This document shows positions 16,627 to 25,670 of a stretch of DNA of 64,000 nucleotides, one piece after another (position 1 is the stretch's first letter; the number at the start of each line of letters is the position of its first letter). Origin of the DNA: Cloacibacterium rupense (lineage in GTDB: Bacteria; Bacteroidota; Bacteroidia; Flavobacteriales; Weeksellaceae). Location of the stretch: contig NZ_BMLV01000005.1 in NCBI RefSeq assembly GCF_014645495.1, positions 1-64,000 of the forward strand, given 5' to 3'. The translations under genes were made by a program, and so were the position numbers. Under the pieces are notes generated by a model, which worked only from the letters and a program-made list of their open reading frames with translations, was not told the origin of the DNA and made no database searches.

Positions 16627-18342
16627 TTACGCTTCACAACTTGAACACGTTACAAAATTCACCATTAGTTCTTTAGAAACAGATTGAGAACGTTGATAGT
16701 ACAAGGTTTTTACCCCCATTTTCCAAGCTTCTATCATCAGATTGTTCACATCTTTTATCGCCATTGAAGCAGGAATGTTTAAGTTCAAAGATTGCGCTTG
16801 GTCGATGTACTGTTGGCGTTGTGCCGCTTGGGTGATGATTTCCATCGGAGAAATTTCTTTGAAAGTTTTGAACACATCTTTCTCGGTCTGAGAAAGCTCT
16901 TTCATGTGTTGTACCGAACCGTGATTCAGCATAATTTCTCTCCATACATCTTCATTGTCCAAACCTTTTTCGGCAAGCAGTTTTGCCAAATATTTATTTT
17001 TTCTCATGAAATTACCTTTTGCCAAACCAGCTTTGTAATAGTTAGAAGCAAAAGGTTCTATCCCTGGTGATGTTTGCCCTAAAATAGCCGATGAAGAAGT
17101 GGTAGGCGCAATAGCCATAGTGGTGGTATTTCTTAGTCCATATCCTTTTAGTACTTCTGGCTCACCGTAGATATTTGCCAATTCTTTAGATGCTTGTATC
17201 GATTGCTCTTGAATCTGTTTGAATGCTTTAGCATTAAACATTTTAGCTTCCATACTTTCAAACGGAATCATATTTTTTTGAAGGTAAGAATGGTAACCGA
17301 GAACTCCTAATCCCAATGCTCTGTGTCTCAACGCAAATTTTCTTGCTCCTTGTAGATAATAGTTTCCTTCGGTTTTTTCTACAAATTCAGAAAGTACCGC
17401 ATCTAAGAAATAAATAGCCAATTTTACCGCATTGGTATCTTTCCATTCGTCATACAATTCTAAGTTCATAGAAGAAAGACAACAAATAAAACTTTCGTCT
17501 GCCGTAGAAGGCAACATAATTTCTGAGCACAAATTACTAGCATTAATCACTGCACCACTGTCTTTATAAACTTGTGGCTTGTTACGGTTCACATTATCGG
17601 TAAAGAAAATATACGGAAGCCCCTTTTTCTGACGAGACTCTAGCACTTTAGCCCAAATCTTACGTTTGTCCATATCACCATCTATCATATCTTGCATCCA
17701 ATAATCTGGAACGCAAACCCCCATAAATAAATTCTGAATAGGGCTACCAATTTCCTTGATGTTTAAGAATTCTTCAATATCACCATGGTCAATATCCAAA
17801 TACGCGGCAAATGCACCTCTTCTTACCCCACCTTGCGAAACCACATCCATGGCAGTATCAAACAATTTCATAAAAGAAACAGCTCCCGAAGATTTACCAT
17901 TGTCGGTAACGGCAGTTCCTCTATTTCTGAGCTCCCCGAAATAACCAGAAGTTCCTCCTCCGATTTTGGTTTGCATAATCACCTCACCCAATTTGTGGGT
18001 AATTCCTTCGATATAATCTGGCACGTGTACGTTGAAACAAGAAATAGGCAAACCACGTTGTGTTCCCATATTCGCCCACACTGGAGACGAAAAAGAAATC
18101 CAACCTTTGGTAATCATTTCCTTAAATGCAGGAATGAGCTCTGGCTTGTATAATCTTTTAGCAGCAGCCGTAGTGATTCTGTCTATAGCCCCTTCCACGG
18201 TTTCACCTTTCAGAAGGTATCCTCTATTGAGCATCTGCTCAGACTCATCATTTAGCCACCAAATTTCAGTATTGTGTTCTTCCATATTTTTTATAAACTT
18301 TTCTTGTTTTTTATTTTTAGAAGCAAAAATTTCTGCATTCAT
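16627..18342 (-). CDS. nrdA: Ribonucleoside-diphosphate reductase, alpha subunit
   Basis: A 571-residue (or 552, see start) class I large subunit that reduces ribonucleotides to deoxyribonucleotides with NrdB. Visible: SCFNVHVPDY with the redox Cys102, the substrate-site NASNLCSEIMLP with the catalytic Cys and Glu, GIEPFASNYYKA near residue 430, and the C-terminal CSSC pair at 566-569 that shuttles reducing power. It is shorter than E. coli NrdA because there is no N-terminal ATP-cone domain, so no overall activity regulation by that cone is expected. The ATG at 18342 gives 19 extra residues; the internal ATG at 18285 (EEHNTEIWWLNDES) matches where I expect homologues to begin and may be the true start. 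Confidence 0.94.
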   Translation of the reverse strand: MNAEIFASKNKKQEKFIKNMEEHNTEIWWLNDESEQMLNRGYLLKGETVEGAIDRITTAAAKRLYKPELIPAFKEMITKGWISFSSPVWANMGTQRGLPISCFNVHVPDYIEGITHKLGEVIMQTKIGGGTSGYFGELRNRGTAVTDNGKSSGAVSFMKLFDTAMDVVSQGGVRRGAFAAYLDIDHGDIEEFLNIKEIGSPIQNLFMGVCVPDYWMQDMIDGDMDKRKIWAKVLESRQKKGLPYIFFTDNVNRNKPQVYKDSGAVINASNLCSEIMLPSTADESFICCLSSMNLELYDEWKDTNAVKLAIYFLDAVLSEFVEKTEGNYYLQGARKFALRHRALGLGVLGYHSYLQKNMIPFESMEAKMFNAKAFKQIQEQSIQASKELANIYGEPEVLKGYGLRNTTTMAIAPTTSSSAILGQTSPGIEPFASNYYKAGLAKGNFMRKNKYLAKLLAEKGLDNEDVWREIMLNHGSVQHMKELSQTEKDVFKTFKEISPMEIITQAAQRQQYIDQAQSLNLNIPASMAIKDVNNLMIEAWKMGVKTLYYQRSQSVSKELMVNFVTCSSCEA

Positions 18343-18508
18343 TCACTTATCTTCCTGTTTTCCGTTACAATCTTTTTCTTCTCCATTGCTTAACCCAAGC
18401 CAAGAAAAAGGATTTCCACTGCAACCAGGGCTATTTTTCAGGCAAATTTCTTTTTTCGAAACTTACACAAGATTTCAATTCTTTCAGCAACCTGTTATTC
18501 TTCACGAA

Positions 18509-18757
18509 CTAATTCCAATCAAATTTTCTGCAACGTTCTAGTTCGCCAATTTTCACTTTATTGATGTGTGTAAATGTCACATTGTGGTCTATTTCTTCGA
18601 ATTGTAACGCTTTTTTAATGCAGTAATCTATTTTGTAAGCAACTGACAAACAAACGGTTTGCTCTTTTACTTTGCCCATTCCCATGTAAATATATTCCCC
18701 TAAATGGAAATTTTCTGATCTGGTGAATTGTACTTCATCTATAATTTCTGGCTTCAT
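18509..18757 (-). CDS. Small hypothetical protein upstream of nrdA
   Basis: An 82-residue soluble protein (starts KPEIIDEVQFTRSENF, ends CRKFDWN) with alternating beta-like and helical segments and three cysteines. No family recognised. It lies 166 bp upstream of nrdA in the same direction and downstream of nrdB, so it may be carried in the same transcript, although repeats separate it from nrdB. A real but unknown gene is the likeliest reading; a chance frame cannot be excluded. Confidence 0.5.
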   Translation of the reverse strand: MKPEIIDEVQFTRSENFHLGEYIYMGMGKVKEQTVCLSVAYKIDYCIKKALQFEEIDHNVTFTHINKVKIGELERCRKFDWN

Positions 18758-18814
18758 AATTTAAATATTTTGTTTTGATTTTTTGTTTTGGGCTTAGAGC
18801 TGCATATTCCTTTT

Positions 18815-19140
18815 TATGACACGTCATTGCAAGGAACGAAGCAATCTATTGATTTTTGATTTCGCCAAATGGCTACGCCGAATCTATGATTTCGTGGCTT
18901 ATCATTTTTCAAAATTTAAAAAAAAATAAATTTAGGTTTTGGCTAAAGCCCAATTTATTTTCTATTTAATAAACAGGCTTTAGCCCGTTTCTATTGATTA
19001 TTTTGTTTGCGTTTTCATCTTTGAAAACAATCGACGCTCGCTTCGCTCGCGCCATCTTAAAAATAATTTTTCTTAGAGAATTCTCCCATTTTCAGAGTAC
19101 TTTCAATACGCCATTCGCGTGAGTGACGGGCTGCTAAAAA
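18815..19140. repeat. Cluster of dispersed palindromic repeats
   Basis: This gene-free stretch holds several elements. They are a GTCATTGCAAGGAACGAAGC unit (18824-18843), an inverted pair GGCTAAAGCC / GGCTTTAGCC (about 18941-18950 and 18969-18978), and a GC-rich palindrome GACGCTCGCTTCGCTCGCG (about 19032-19050). Each is compact, GC-richer than its surroundings and of a kind I recall as multi-copy in flavobacterial genomes. No open frame of note. Confidence 0.6.
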
Positions 19141-19192
19141 CATAAAATGGTCAGAAAATCTCTGTGCTTTGTGTTATAAACACCTCGTGAAT

Positions 19193-19240
19193 TTCATCAA
19201 AATTACACCCTTTAGGGTTGGGGTAATTAATTTTGATGAA
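19193..19240. repeat. 13-bp inverted repeat with inner palindrome
   Basis: TTCATCAAAATTA (19193-19205) pairs exactly with TAATTTTGATGAA (19228-19240). The loop itself contains ACCCTTTAGGGT, which can form an inner stem. It immediately precedes an octamer/heptamer array downstream of nrdB. Confidence 0.75.
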
Positions 19241-19249
19241 GAGTTATAA

Positions 19250-19385
19250 AACCCACAACTCTACAACTCCAAAACTTCACAACTCTACAACTCTACAACT
19301 TCACCACTCTCCCATCTTCCATCTCCCATCTTCCATCTTCCATCTTCCATCTTCCTTCTTCCTTCTTCCACCTTCCATCTCCCAG
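19250..19385. repeat. Octamer array passing into heptamer array
   Basis: Octamers acaactct, acaactcc, acaacttc, accactct are followed at about 19310 by heptamers cccatct, tccatct (several), tccttct, tccacct. This copy shows the 8-bp to 7-bp switch most clearly. It ends at the nrdB stop codon. Confidence 0.88.
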
Positions 19386-19392
19386 CAAATTC

Positions 19393-20367
19393 TTAAAACA
19401 AATCATTCGCAGTGATACTCTTATCATGCTTCGTATAATCTACAGGTCTTTTGGCGAAGAAATCGTCCATAGAATTCGCAAAAACCTCTTCTTCAAACCA
19501 CATCATTGGTCTGTATTGTTCTGGCGTTACGTTGTAACGGGTTTTCATGTTGATTTTCTTCAAACTGTCATCCACTCTATATTTCATAAAGTTGAGCAAA
19601 TCTTCTTTTGAGAACATAGAAATTTCTCCCGCTTCGAAAATCCAGTCTAAAATTTTAGCTTCCAATTCTACCGAACGGTCCACCAAACCATAAATATCTT
19701 CGATATCAGCATCCGTCAATAATTCTGGTTGCTCTTCTCTGATTTTATTGATAAGGTAAATCCCAGCATTGGCATGAATTTGCTCATCTACGGAGGTCCA
19801 AGCAATAATATTAGAAACATTTTTCATGTACCCTTTAAATCTTGTGAAAGATAAAATGGTAGCAAACTGACTGAATAATGATACATTCTCTATCAAAATA
19901 GAGAACAACAATAATGAAGAAACGTATTCCTTAGGGTTGGTAGATTTGGCATTGGCCAAAACAGTATTCAGATAGTCTATTCTTTCTCTAATGGCAGGAA
20001 TTTCTACCACATGATTAAATTCATCATTATAACCCAATACTTCTAATAATCTAGAATATGCCTCACTATGACGGAATTCGCATTCTGCAAAAGTAGCCCC
20101 AAGACCATTCAACTCTGGTTTTGGCATGTGATTGTATAGGTTACCCCAAAATGTTTTTACAGCTACTTCTATCTGTGCAATGGCCAATAGCGCATGTTTT
20201 ACAGCATTTTGCTCATAAGGCTCTAAGTTAGAATGGAAATCTTGGACATCTGCCGTAAAATCGATTTCAGAATGTACCCAAAATGATTTATTGATGGCGT
20301 CTACAAATTGTAAAACTTCAGGATACTCAAAAGGTTTGTAGCTGATGCGTTTGTCGAAAATTCCCAT
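19393..20367 (-). CDS. nrdB: Ribonucleoside-diphosphate reductase, beta subunit
   Basis: A 324-residue small subunit that holds the di-metal site and the tyrosyl radical used by NrdA. The ferritin-like helices show the ligand motifs: EIDFTADVQDF near residues 32-42, YEQNAVKHALLAIAQIE near 53-69 with the E-H pair, ATFAECEFRHSEAYSR near 94-109, and WTSVDEQIHANAG near 188-200 with the second E-x-x-H. The ATG at 20367 is used; a TTG two codons upstream is less likely. It is in the same orientation as nrdA but about 1 kb upstream of it, the gap being filled by repeats and a small unknown gene. Confidence 0.95.
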   Translation of the reverse strand: MGIFDKRISYKPFEYPEVLQFVDAINKSFWVHSEIDFTADVQDFHSNLEPYEQNAVKHALLAIAQIEVAVKTFWGNLYNHMPKPELNGLGATFAECEFRHSEAYSRLLEVLGYNDEFNHVVEIPAIRERIDYLNTVLANAKSTNPKEYVSSLLLFSILIENVSLFSQFATILSFTRFKGYMKNVSNIIAWTSVDEQIHANAGIYLINKIREEQPELLTDADIEDIYGLVDRSVELEAKILDWIFEAGEISMFSKEDLLNFMKYRVDDSLKKINMKTRYNVTPEQYRPMMWFEEEVFANSMDDFFAKRPVDYTKHDKSITANDLF

Positions 20368-20373
20368 AGTCAA

Positions 20374-20800
20374 TGTGTTTTATGTTAAATGTTAAATTTA
20401 TATTTTTAATCCGATGATTCCTTGAGCCATATTCGCAATTTACTGAACTACAAATACTTAAATAGCACAAAATTGTTTTTACCCTCCACAATTTTTACTC
20501 AAGACACGATTACAAAAATAGAAATTGAACTCAAAAAAAGAAAGCGAAAAAGCCATCAGAATGTTAATTTTTTGATTTTTAACCCTAAAAGTTTTCCACA
20601 TTGACACAGAACTCCCTCTACCAAAGCGTTTGACTAAGGTACAGGATAAAAAATAATGATTTTTCGCAGTTTTTCATTAAACAAACAACTCAAAACCCCT
20701 TTATTTATGAGCATTTACAATTAAACAGCAAAATTTAAAAATTAAGCAAAATCTTTTGTAACATATTGAACTAAAAAACTACTTATTCAGAAAAAACTTA
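20374..20800. other. Divergent intergenic region, nrdB / efflux operon
   Basis: This 427-bp AT-rich gap must carry the promoters for nrdB (leftwards) and the efflux operon (rightwards). A TATTTTTG box exists on the minus strand at 20513-20520, but its spacing to any TTG is poor. No gene, terminator or known riboswitch pattern could be recognised, and a short plus-strand open frame inside it is not gene-like. Confidence 0.4.
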
Positions 20801-21493
20801 ATGTTAGTAATTAAAGACTTACATAAATCCTACGACACAGGAAAAAGTAAACTCCACGTTTTGAAGGGAATAAACCTCAATATCGATGAGGGTGAATTCG
20901 TTTCTATTATGGGTAGTTCTGGCTCTGGCAAATCTACATTGCTCAACATTATCGGAATCCTTGACGAAAAAGATTCCGGAATATACGAACTAGACGGCAT
21001 CCCTATAGAACACCTCACCGAAGTGAAAGCCGCTGAATATAGAAGTCAATTCCTTGGATTTGTCTTCCAGTCTTTCAACCTAATCGGTTATAAAACAGCT
21101 CTCGAAAATGTAGCGCTTCCTCTATACTATCAAAATGTTCCTAGAAAAGAAAGAACACAACGCGCTATGGAATATCTAGAAAAAGTAGGATTAGCACAAT
21201 GGGCAGACCATTTACCCAACGAACTTTCTGGTGGACAAAAACAACGTGTTGCTATTGCTAGAGCATTAATTACCAACCCTAAAGTAATCCTTGCAGACGA
21301 ACCTACCGGTGCTCTAGACAGTAAAACTACCCACGATATTATGAAACTTCTGCAAGACATCAATAACGAAGGTAAAACCATCATCGTAGTAACCCACGAA
21401 CCCGATGTGGCTGCACAAACCAAAAGAAATGTACACCTAAAAGATGGATTGATTGAAATTGATGAATATATAGAACAAGTAGTCTTAAAATAA
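20801..21493 (+). CDS. ABC transporter ATP-binding protein (MacB/LolD type)
   Basis: A 230-residue ATPase that powers the two permeases downstream. Walker A GSSGSGKST is at residues 38-46, the Q-loop at VFQSFNLI near 88, the ABC signature LSGGQKQRVAIARAL near 142-156, Walker B VILADEP near 162-168, and the H-loop at VVTHEPD near 196. Length and sequence fit the MacB/LolD/FtsE subfamily, in which the ATPase works with FtsX-fold permeases and does not itself transport by rotation. It is the first gene of a four-gene operon with a membrane-fusion protein, so efflux or lipoprotein-type export is likely. Confidence 0.93.
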   Translation: MLVIKDLHKSYDTGKSKLHVLKGINLNIDEGEFVSIMGSSGSGKSTLLNIIGILDEKDSGIYELDGIPIEHLTEVKAAEYRSQFLGFVFQSFNLIGYKTALENVALPLYYQNVPRKERTQRAMEYLEKVGLAQWADHLPNELSGGQKQRVAIARALITNPKVILADEPTGALDSKTTHDIMKLLQDINNEGKTIIVVTHEPDVAAQTKRNVHLKDGLIEIDEYIEQVVLK

Positions 21494-21499
21494 GTATAC

Positions 21500-21532
21500 A
21501 GATAAAGCATAGATAAAGCATAGATAAAGCAT
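21500..21532 (+). repeat. Three tandem copies of an 11-mer
   Basis: AGATAAAGCAT occurs three times head to tail (21500, 21511, 21522), starting 6 bp past the ATPase stop and followed by a decayed unit. It lies in the 165-bp spacer before the first permease gene. Confidence 0.9.
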
Positions 21533-21658
21533 GGATAGTGTATGAAAAAGGCATGAAAAATTAAACCCTTTTTCTATCCAAAAAAAACAAAATTTAATAT
21601 CAATTACTCAACTCATACATCTCTTTTATAGAGCTGATATAATTAAAAAAAGAAACTC

Positions 21659-22888
21659 ATGTTTGACCTAGACCGTTGGCAAGAAATTTTTGGATCTATT
21701 CGCAGTAATATATTGCGTACCGTACTGTCTGGCTTTACGGTAGCACTAGGCTTGTACATCTTCATCGTTCTCTTCGGTATCGGAAATGGCCTTCAAAACG
21801 CTTTCCAAGAAGGGTTTACCAGAGATGCACAAAACCTGATTACCATCTACACCGGTAAAACCAATATCGCCTACGGTGGCCTACAAGCAGACAGAACCGT
21901 CACCCTCAATAATAGTGATTATGATGCCATCATCAATTCTCACCCTGAGAAAGTGCAGTATTCTACCCCTAGATATTCTACCAACCTAATGGTAAAATAT
22001 GGCAAAGAAAGTGGCAATTATCAAATATCTGGTGCCAACCAAGACGAAGTACAAATAGAAAATAGAAAGCTTCTAGATGGTAGATTTATTACACCTAGAG
22101 ATATCCAAAATAACCAATATGTTGCCGTTATCGGAAGAATGGTTCAACGTGACCTTATTAAAAATGGCAGCCCTATTGGTAAAGAACTCGAAATTAACGG
22201 AAGTAATTTCAAAGTGATTGGCGTATTCTCTGACGATGGTGGCGACTGGGACGAGAGAATGATTAGTGTGCCTATTTCTACCCTCCAGCAAATGAAAAAA
22301 AGCTCTGACACCATCAGCACCGTATTCATTGCTTATGATGAAAAGCTAAAACCAGAACAAGCCATAGAATATAGTGACCAACTCAAAAAAGAATTAAAAG
22401 CTAGAAAAAAAGTTTCTCCAGATGACGAAAGTGGCGTAGGAGTAAACAACCGTGCAGAAGGTCTCAAAGATTCTTTTATGTTCTTATTCGTGATTACCAT
22501 CATTGTAGGATTTATAGGCATGGGAACCCTATTGGCAGGTATTATTGGCATCAGCAATATCATGGTGTATATTGTAAAAGAAAGAACACAAGAAATAGGA
22601 GTAAGAAAAGCCATTGGTGCTAAACCAAAAAGTATTATCTCTCTGATTATGCAAGAGAGTATAGTGATTACTGTTATTTCAGGATTTGTAGGTGTAGGTT
22701 TAGGTGTATTTACACTACATTTGATAGGAGATAGTTTAGAAGCATATTTCATTAAATCACCTAGCGTAGGTTGGGGTTTAATATTCATGGCATTTATCAG
22801 TTTAGTGCTCTCAGGGCTTATTGCAGGATTTGTACCGGCATACAGAGCAGCTAAGATAAAACCTATTGAAGCTCTGAGAGCAGAATAA
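21659..22888 (+). CDS. ABC transporter permease (MacB/FtsX fold)
   Basis: A 409-residue permease with the MacB layout: an N-terminal membrane helix (about 20-42), a large periplasmic MacB_PCD domain (about 45-270), then three C-terminal helices with the FtsX-domain signature ERTQEIGVRKAIGAKP near 308-323. This coupling helix contacts the ATPase. The protein ends AKIKPIEALRAE, the common end of this family. It forms a heterodimer pair with the next gene, which has the same design. Substrate unknown; small molecules, peptides or lipoproteins are possible. Confidence 0.92.
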   Translation: MFDLDRWQEIFGSIRSNILRTVLSGFTVALGLYIFIVLFGIGNGLQNAFQEGFTRDAQNLITIYTGKTNIAYGGLQADRTVTLNNSDYDAIINSHPEKVQYSTPRYSTNLMVKYGKESGNYQISGANQDEVQIENRKLLDGRFITPRDIQNNQYVAVIGRMVQRDLIKNGSPIGKELEINGSNFKVIGVFSDDGGDWDERMISVPISTLQQMKKSSDTISTVFIAYDEKLKPEQAIEYSDQLKKELKARKKVSPDDESGVGVNNRAEGLKDSFMFLFVITIIVGFIGMGTLLAGIIGISNIMVYIVKERTQEIGVRKAIGAKPKSIISLIMQESIVITVISGFVGVGLGVFTLHLIGDSLEAYFIKSPSVGWGLIFMAFISLVLSGLIAGFVPAYRAAKIKPIEALRAE

Positions 22889-22975
22889 AATATAGAAAAC
22901 GAGGTAATTGATGATTTGATAATATCTAATCTCAAAATACGGAAAACATAAATCGAACTCGAAACTTAATTAAGA

Positions 22976-24247
22976 ATGAACATCATATTCAAAAAAGATA
23001 CGTGGCAAGAAATTTATTATTCACTCAAGAATAATAAACTTCGAACTTTCCTCACCATGATAGGTGTGGGATGGGGTATGTTTTTGTTTGTAAGTTTACT
23101 GGGAGCTGCTAAAGGCATGGAAAATGGTTTTGATAAATTATTTTCAGGTTTTGCCACCAACTCTATTTTTCTTTGGGCTCAAAATACTTCCATTCCTTAC
23201 GATGGATTTCCGAAAGGCAGGCAAATGAACTTGCATTTACCAGATATGGCTCTTTTAGAAAAAAAAATCAACCAAATTGATTATATCTCTCCTCAAAACT
23301 CTAGAGGTGGTTTTAATGGACCAGGAGAACAGATGAGCGCTAATGGTAAAACCTCAATCTATACGTTAACCGGGGATTATCCTATAGGAAATAAAATTTC
23401 TGAAAAAAAACTCATGTTTGGGAGATATCTAAATGATGCTGATGTAAGCGCTAATAAGAATGTGGTAGTCATAGGTGAAGGCATCTATAAAAATTTCTTT
23501 GATGCCAAAAAGAATGAAAATCCTGTTGGTAAATCTATCAATATCAAAGGAATATTCTTCAATGTTATTGGGGTATATAAAGTAGGAAAAGCTGGGGGAC
23601 CTATGGATAATGACACTACTGCATACATACCTCTATCTACTTTTACTAAAATGTATAACGACGGAGACGTGGTTGGCTTTTTTGCCATTGTTAGTAAGCC
23701 AGAAGCAGACTTAGCAATTGTAGAAGAAGAGGCCAAACAAGAATTAAAGAAAAAGAACAATGTATCTCCAGAAGACACCAATGCTTTTGGTAGTTTTAAC
23801 TTGGGTAAAATGTTCGAAAAAATGACAGGTTTTTTAACAGGAATGCAGTTGCTAACCATTATTGTAGGAACTCTTACTATTTTAGCTGGCGTAATTGCCA
23901 TCTCTAATATCTTGCTGATTACCGTAAAAGAAAGAACCAAAGAAATAGGCATTAGAAGAGCTCTAGGAGCTAAACCTGCCGAAGTGAGAAACCAAATTTT
24001 ATTAGAAAGCGTAGTGATTACGCTCACTTCTGGGTTATTTGGATTTATTTTTGGGATTATGCTTTTAATGGTTATAGACATCATGACCAAAAACCAAGAC
24101 AGTTTCCCATTTTATAATCCTACAGTCAATTACTCACATGTTTTTGCAGCAATGTCTGTTATGATTATATTGGGATTAATCATCGGGATGATACCTGCAC
24201 AAAGAGCTGTAAAAATAAGACCAATAGAAGCCCTTCGTTCAGAATAA
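22976..24247 (+). CDS. ABC transporter permease (MacB/FtsX fold), second subunit
   Basis: A 423-residue paralogue of the preceding permease with the same layout: first helix about residues 20-42 (LTMIGVGWGMFLFVSLLGA), periplasmic domain, three C-terminal helices and ERTKEIGIRRALGAKPAEV near 322-340, ending RPIEALRSE. Two similar but non-identical permeases suggest an asymmetric transporter in which each half faces the adaptor or substrate differently. It is 87 bp downstream of its partner and 46 bp upstream of the adaptor gene. Confidence 0.92.
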   Translation: MNIIFKKDTWQEIYYSLKNNKLRTFLTMIGVGWGMFLFVSLLGAAKGMENGFDKLFSGFATNSIFLWAQNTSIPYDGFPKGRQMNLHLPDMALLEKKINQIDYISPQNSRGGFNGPGEQMSANGKTSIYTLTGDYPIGNKISEKKLMFGRYLNDADVSANKNVVVIGEGIYKNFFDAKKNENPVGKSINIKGIFFNVIGVYKVGKAGGPMDNDTTAYIPLSTFTKMYNDGDVVGFFAIVSKPEADLAIVEEEAKQELKKKNNVSPEDTNAFGSFNLGKMFEKMTGFLTGMQLLTIIVGTLTILAGVIAISNILLITVKERTKEIGIRRALGAKPAEVRNQILLESVVITLTSGLFGFIFGIMLLMVIDIMTKNQDSFPFYNPTVNYSHVFAAMSVMIILGLIIGMIPAQRAVKIRPIEALRSE

Positions 24248-24293
24248 TTAATAATTATAAATAATAAATTTAGACTTTAAATATCGTAAGTAT

Positions 24294-25487
24294 ATGAAAA
24301 ACTTGACCTTCAAAAAAGTAATTTACATTATTTTAGGATTACTGTTTGCATTAGGACTAATTATGGGGATAAGCTATCTCATTAAATCTAATTCCAAAGA
24401 AAATGAAATTTTCTTAACCAGAAAACCTATGGTAAGAGACATGGATGACAAAGTGATGGCTACTGGAAAAATAGTCCCTAGAGAAGAAATTGAAATCAAA
24501 CCTAACATGTCTGGAATTATAGACAAAATCCTAGTACAAGAAGGTGACAAAGTAACAGTAGGTCAGCTGATTGCTACCCTAAAAATTGTACCAAGTGTAC
24601 CACAAGTAAACTCAGCTCAACAAGAAGTACAAAATGCTAATCTACAAATTAACAATGCTAAAATTAACCTTAGCAACCAACAGCAGCAGTACAATATGCA
24701 ACAGAGGTTATACAATCAAGGAGTAATTTCTAAACAAGAATTTCTCACTGCCCAACAACAGTTGCTAAGCATGGAAAACCAATTAAAAAATGCTTACCAA
24801 CAATTCCAAACGGCACAGAAAAATTTACAAATTGCCAGAACTGGTGTTGCAGATGGTTTACAAAGTTTAGCCACTACACAAATTCGTTCTAAAGCCAACG
24901 GAACAGTATTAGAAGTACCTGTAAAAGTAGGTTATCAGGTTATCGAAGCTAACCAATTCAATGCAGGAACTACCATCTGTAGCGTTGCAGACCTTAATTC
25001 CTTGATTTTTGAAGGAAAAATAGACGAAGCACAAGCCGGAAAAATAAAAGAAGGAATGGATATGAATGTAGTAATCGGTGCTTTACAAAACAAAACCTTC
25101 CCAGGGAAAGTGACCATGATTGCTCCTAAAGGAAAAGACGAAAGTGGAACCATCAAATTCCCAATAGAAGGTGACGTTTTCAATCCTAATAATGAATACA
25201 TAAGAGCTGGTTTTTCTGCCAACGGAGAAATTGTTTTGAGTTCACAAAAAAATGCTCTTCTACTAGATGAAAGCCTTATCCAATATGAAAAAGATAAAGG
25301 AACAGACAAACCTTTTGTTGAGGTAAAACAACCCAACGGAAGCTTCAAAAAAACGTATGTTAAGTTAGGTGCTAGTGATGGTATTAACGTTCAAATTCTA
25401 TCTGGAATTGATAAAAATGCAGATGTAAAAGTTTGGAATCCATCAGATAAAGACAAAGAAGAACTGAAAGAGAAAAAAGGAAAATAA
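24294..25487 (+). CDS. Membrane-fusion / periplasmic adaptor protein (MacA-like)
   Basis: A 397-residue HlyD-family protein that would bridge the permeases and an outer-membrane channel. It has an N-terminal membrane anchor (about residues 8-30) and a first lipoyl half-motif (GKIVPREEIEIKPNMSGIID, about 57-76). A coiled-coil hairpin rich in Gln and Asn follows (about 105-185), then the second lipoyl half (IRSKANGTVLEVPVKVGYQV), a beta-barrel and a membrane-proximal domain. No TolC-type gene is adjacent, so the channel must be encoded elsewhere. The operon ends at the hairpin just downstream. Confidence 0.92.
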   Translation: MKNLTFKKVIYIILGLLFALGLIMGISYLIKSNSKENEIFLTRKPMVRDMDDKVMATGKIVPREEIEIKPNMSGIIDKILVQEGDKVTVGQLIATLKIVPSVPQVNSAQQEVQNANLQINNAKINLSNQQQQYNMQQRLYNQGVISKQEFLTAQQQLLSMENQLKNAYQQFQTAQKNLQIARTGVADGLQSLATTQIRSKANGTVLEVPVKVGYQVIEANQFNAGTTICSVADLNSLIFEGKIDEAQAGKIKEGMDMNVVIGALQNKTFPGKVTMIAPKGKDESGTIKFPIEGDVFNPNNEYIRAGFSANGEIVLSSQKNALLLDESLIQYEKDKGTDKPFVEVKQPNGSFKKTYVKLGASDGINVQILSGIDKNADVKVWNPSDKDKEELKEKKGK

Positions 25488-25505
25488 CACTAAGTAAATA
25501 TTACC

Positions 25506-25534
25506 AAAATCCGACTTATCTAGTCGGATTTTTT
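25506..25534 (+). terminator. Rho-independent terminator of the efflux operon
   Basis: AAAATCCGAC and GTCGGATTTT pair around a 7-base loop and are followed by a T run. It lies 19 bp past the adaptor stop. Confidence 0.9.
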
Positions 25535-25621
25535 CTTGATAATTGGTCCTTTAAAAAAGTACACTATATTTCTATCATTAAATGACAATATTTAAGTATT
25601 TCATCTCAATTAAAGACAAAA

Positions 25622-25644
25622 AAACTCCGAAAATTTCGGAGTTT
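25622..25644 (-). terminator. Terminator of the T9SS mini-protein gene
   Basis: AAACTCCGAAA and TTTCGGAGTTT form a perfect stem, with T/A runs on both sides. It is placed 27 bp past the stop of the minus-strand gene and could also work for plus-strand readthrough. Confidence 0.85.
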
Positions 25645-25670
25645 AATTTTATATTTTATTTAAATCTTAA

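Noticed and set aside
16169..16687. Three overlapping plus-strand frames of 89-172 codons before nrdA
   Set aside because: They read through octamer and heptamer arrays in all three frames and run into the end of nrdA on the other strand.
18032..18541. Plus-strand open frame of 169 codons
   Set aside because: It is antisense to the start of nrdA and the gap upstream; the composition is not gene-like.
22333..24090. Two ~200-codon open frames antisense to both efflux permeases
   Set aside because: They are shadows of the codon pattern of the permease genes; the sense strand has clear MacB-type domains and the antisense proteins look like no family.
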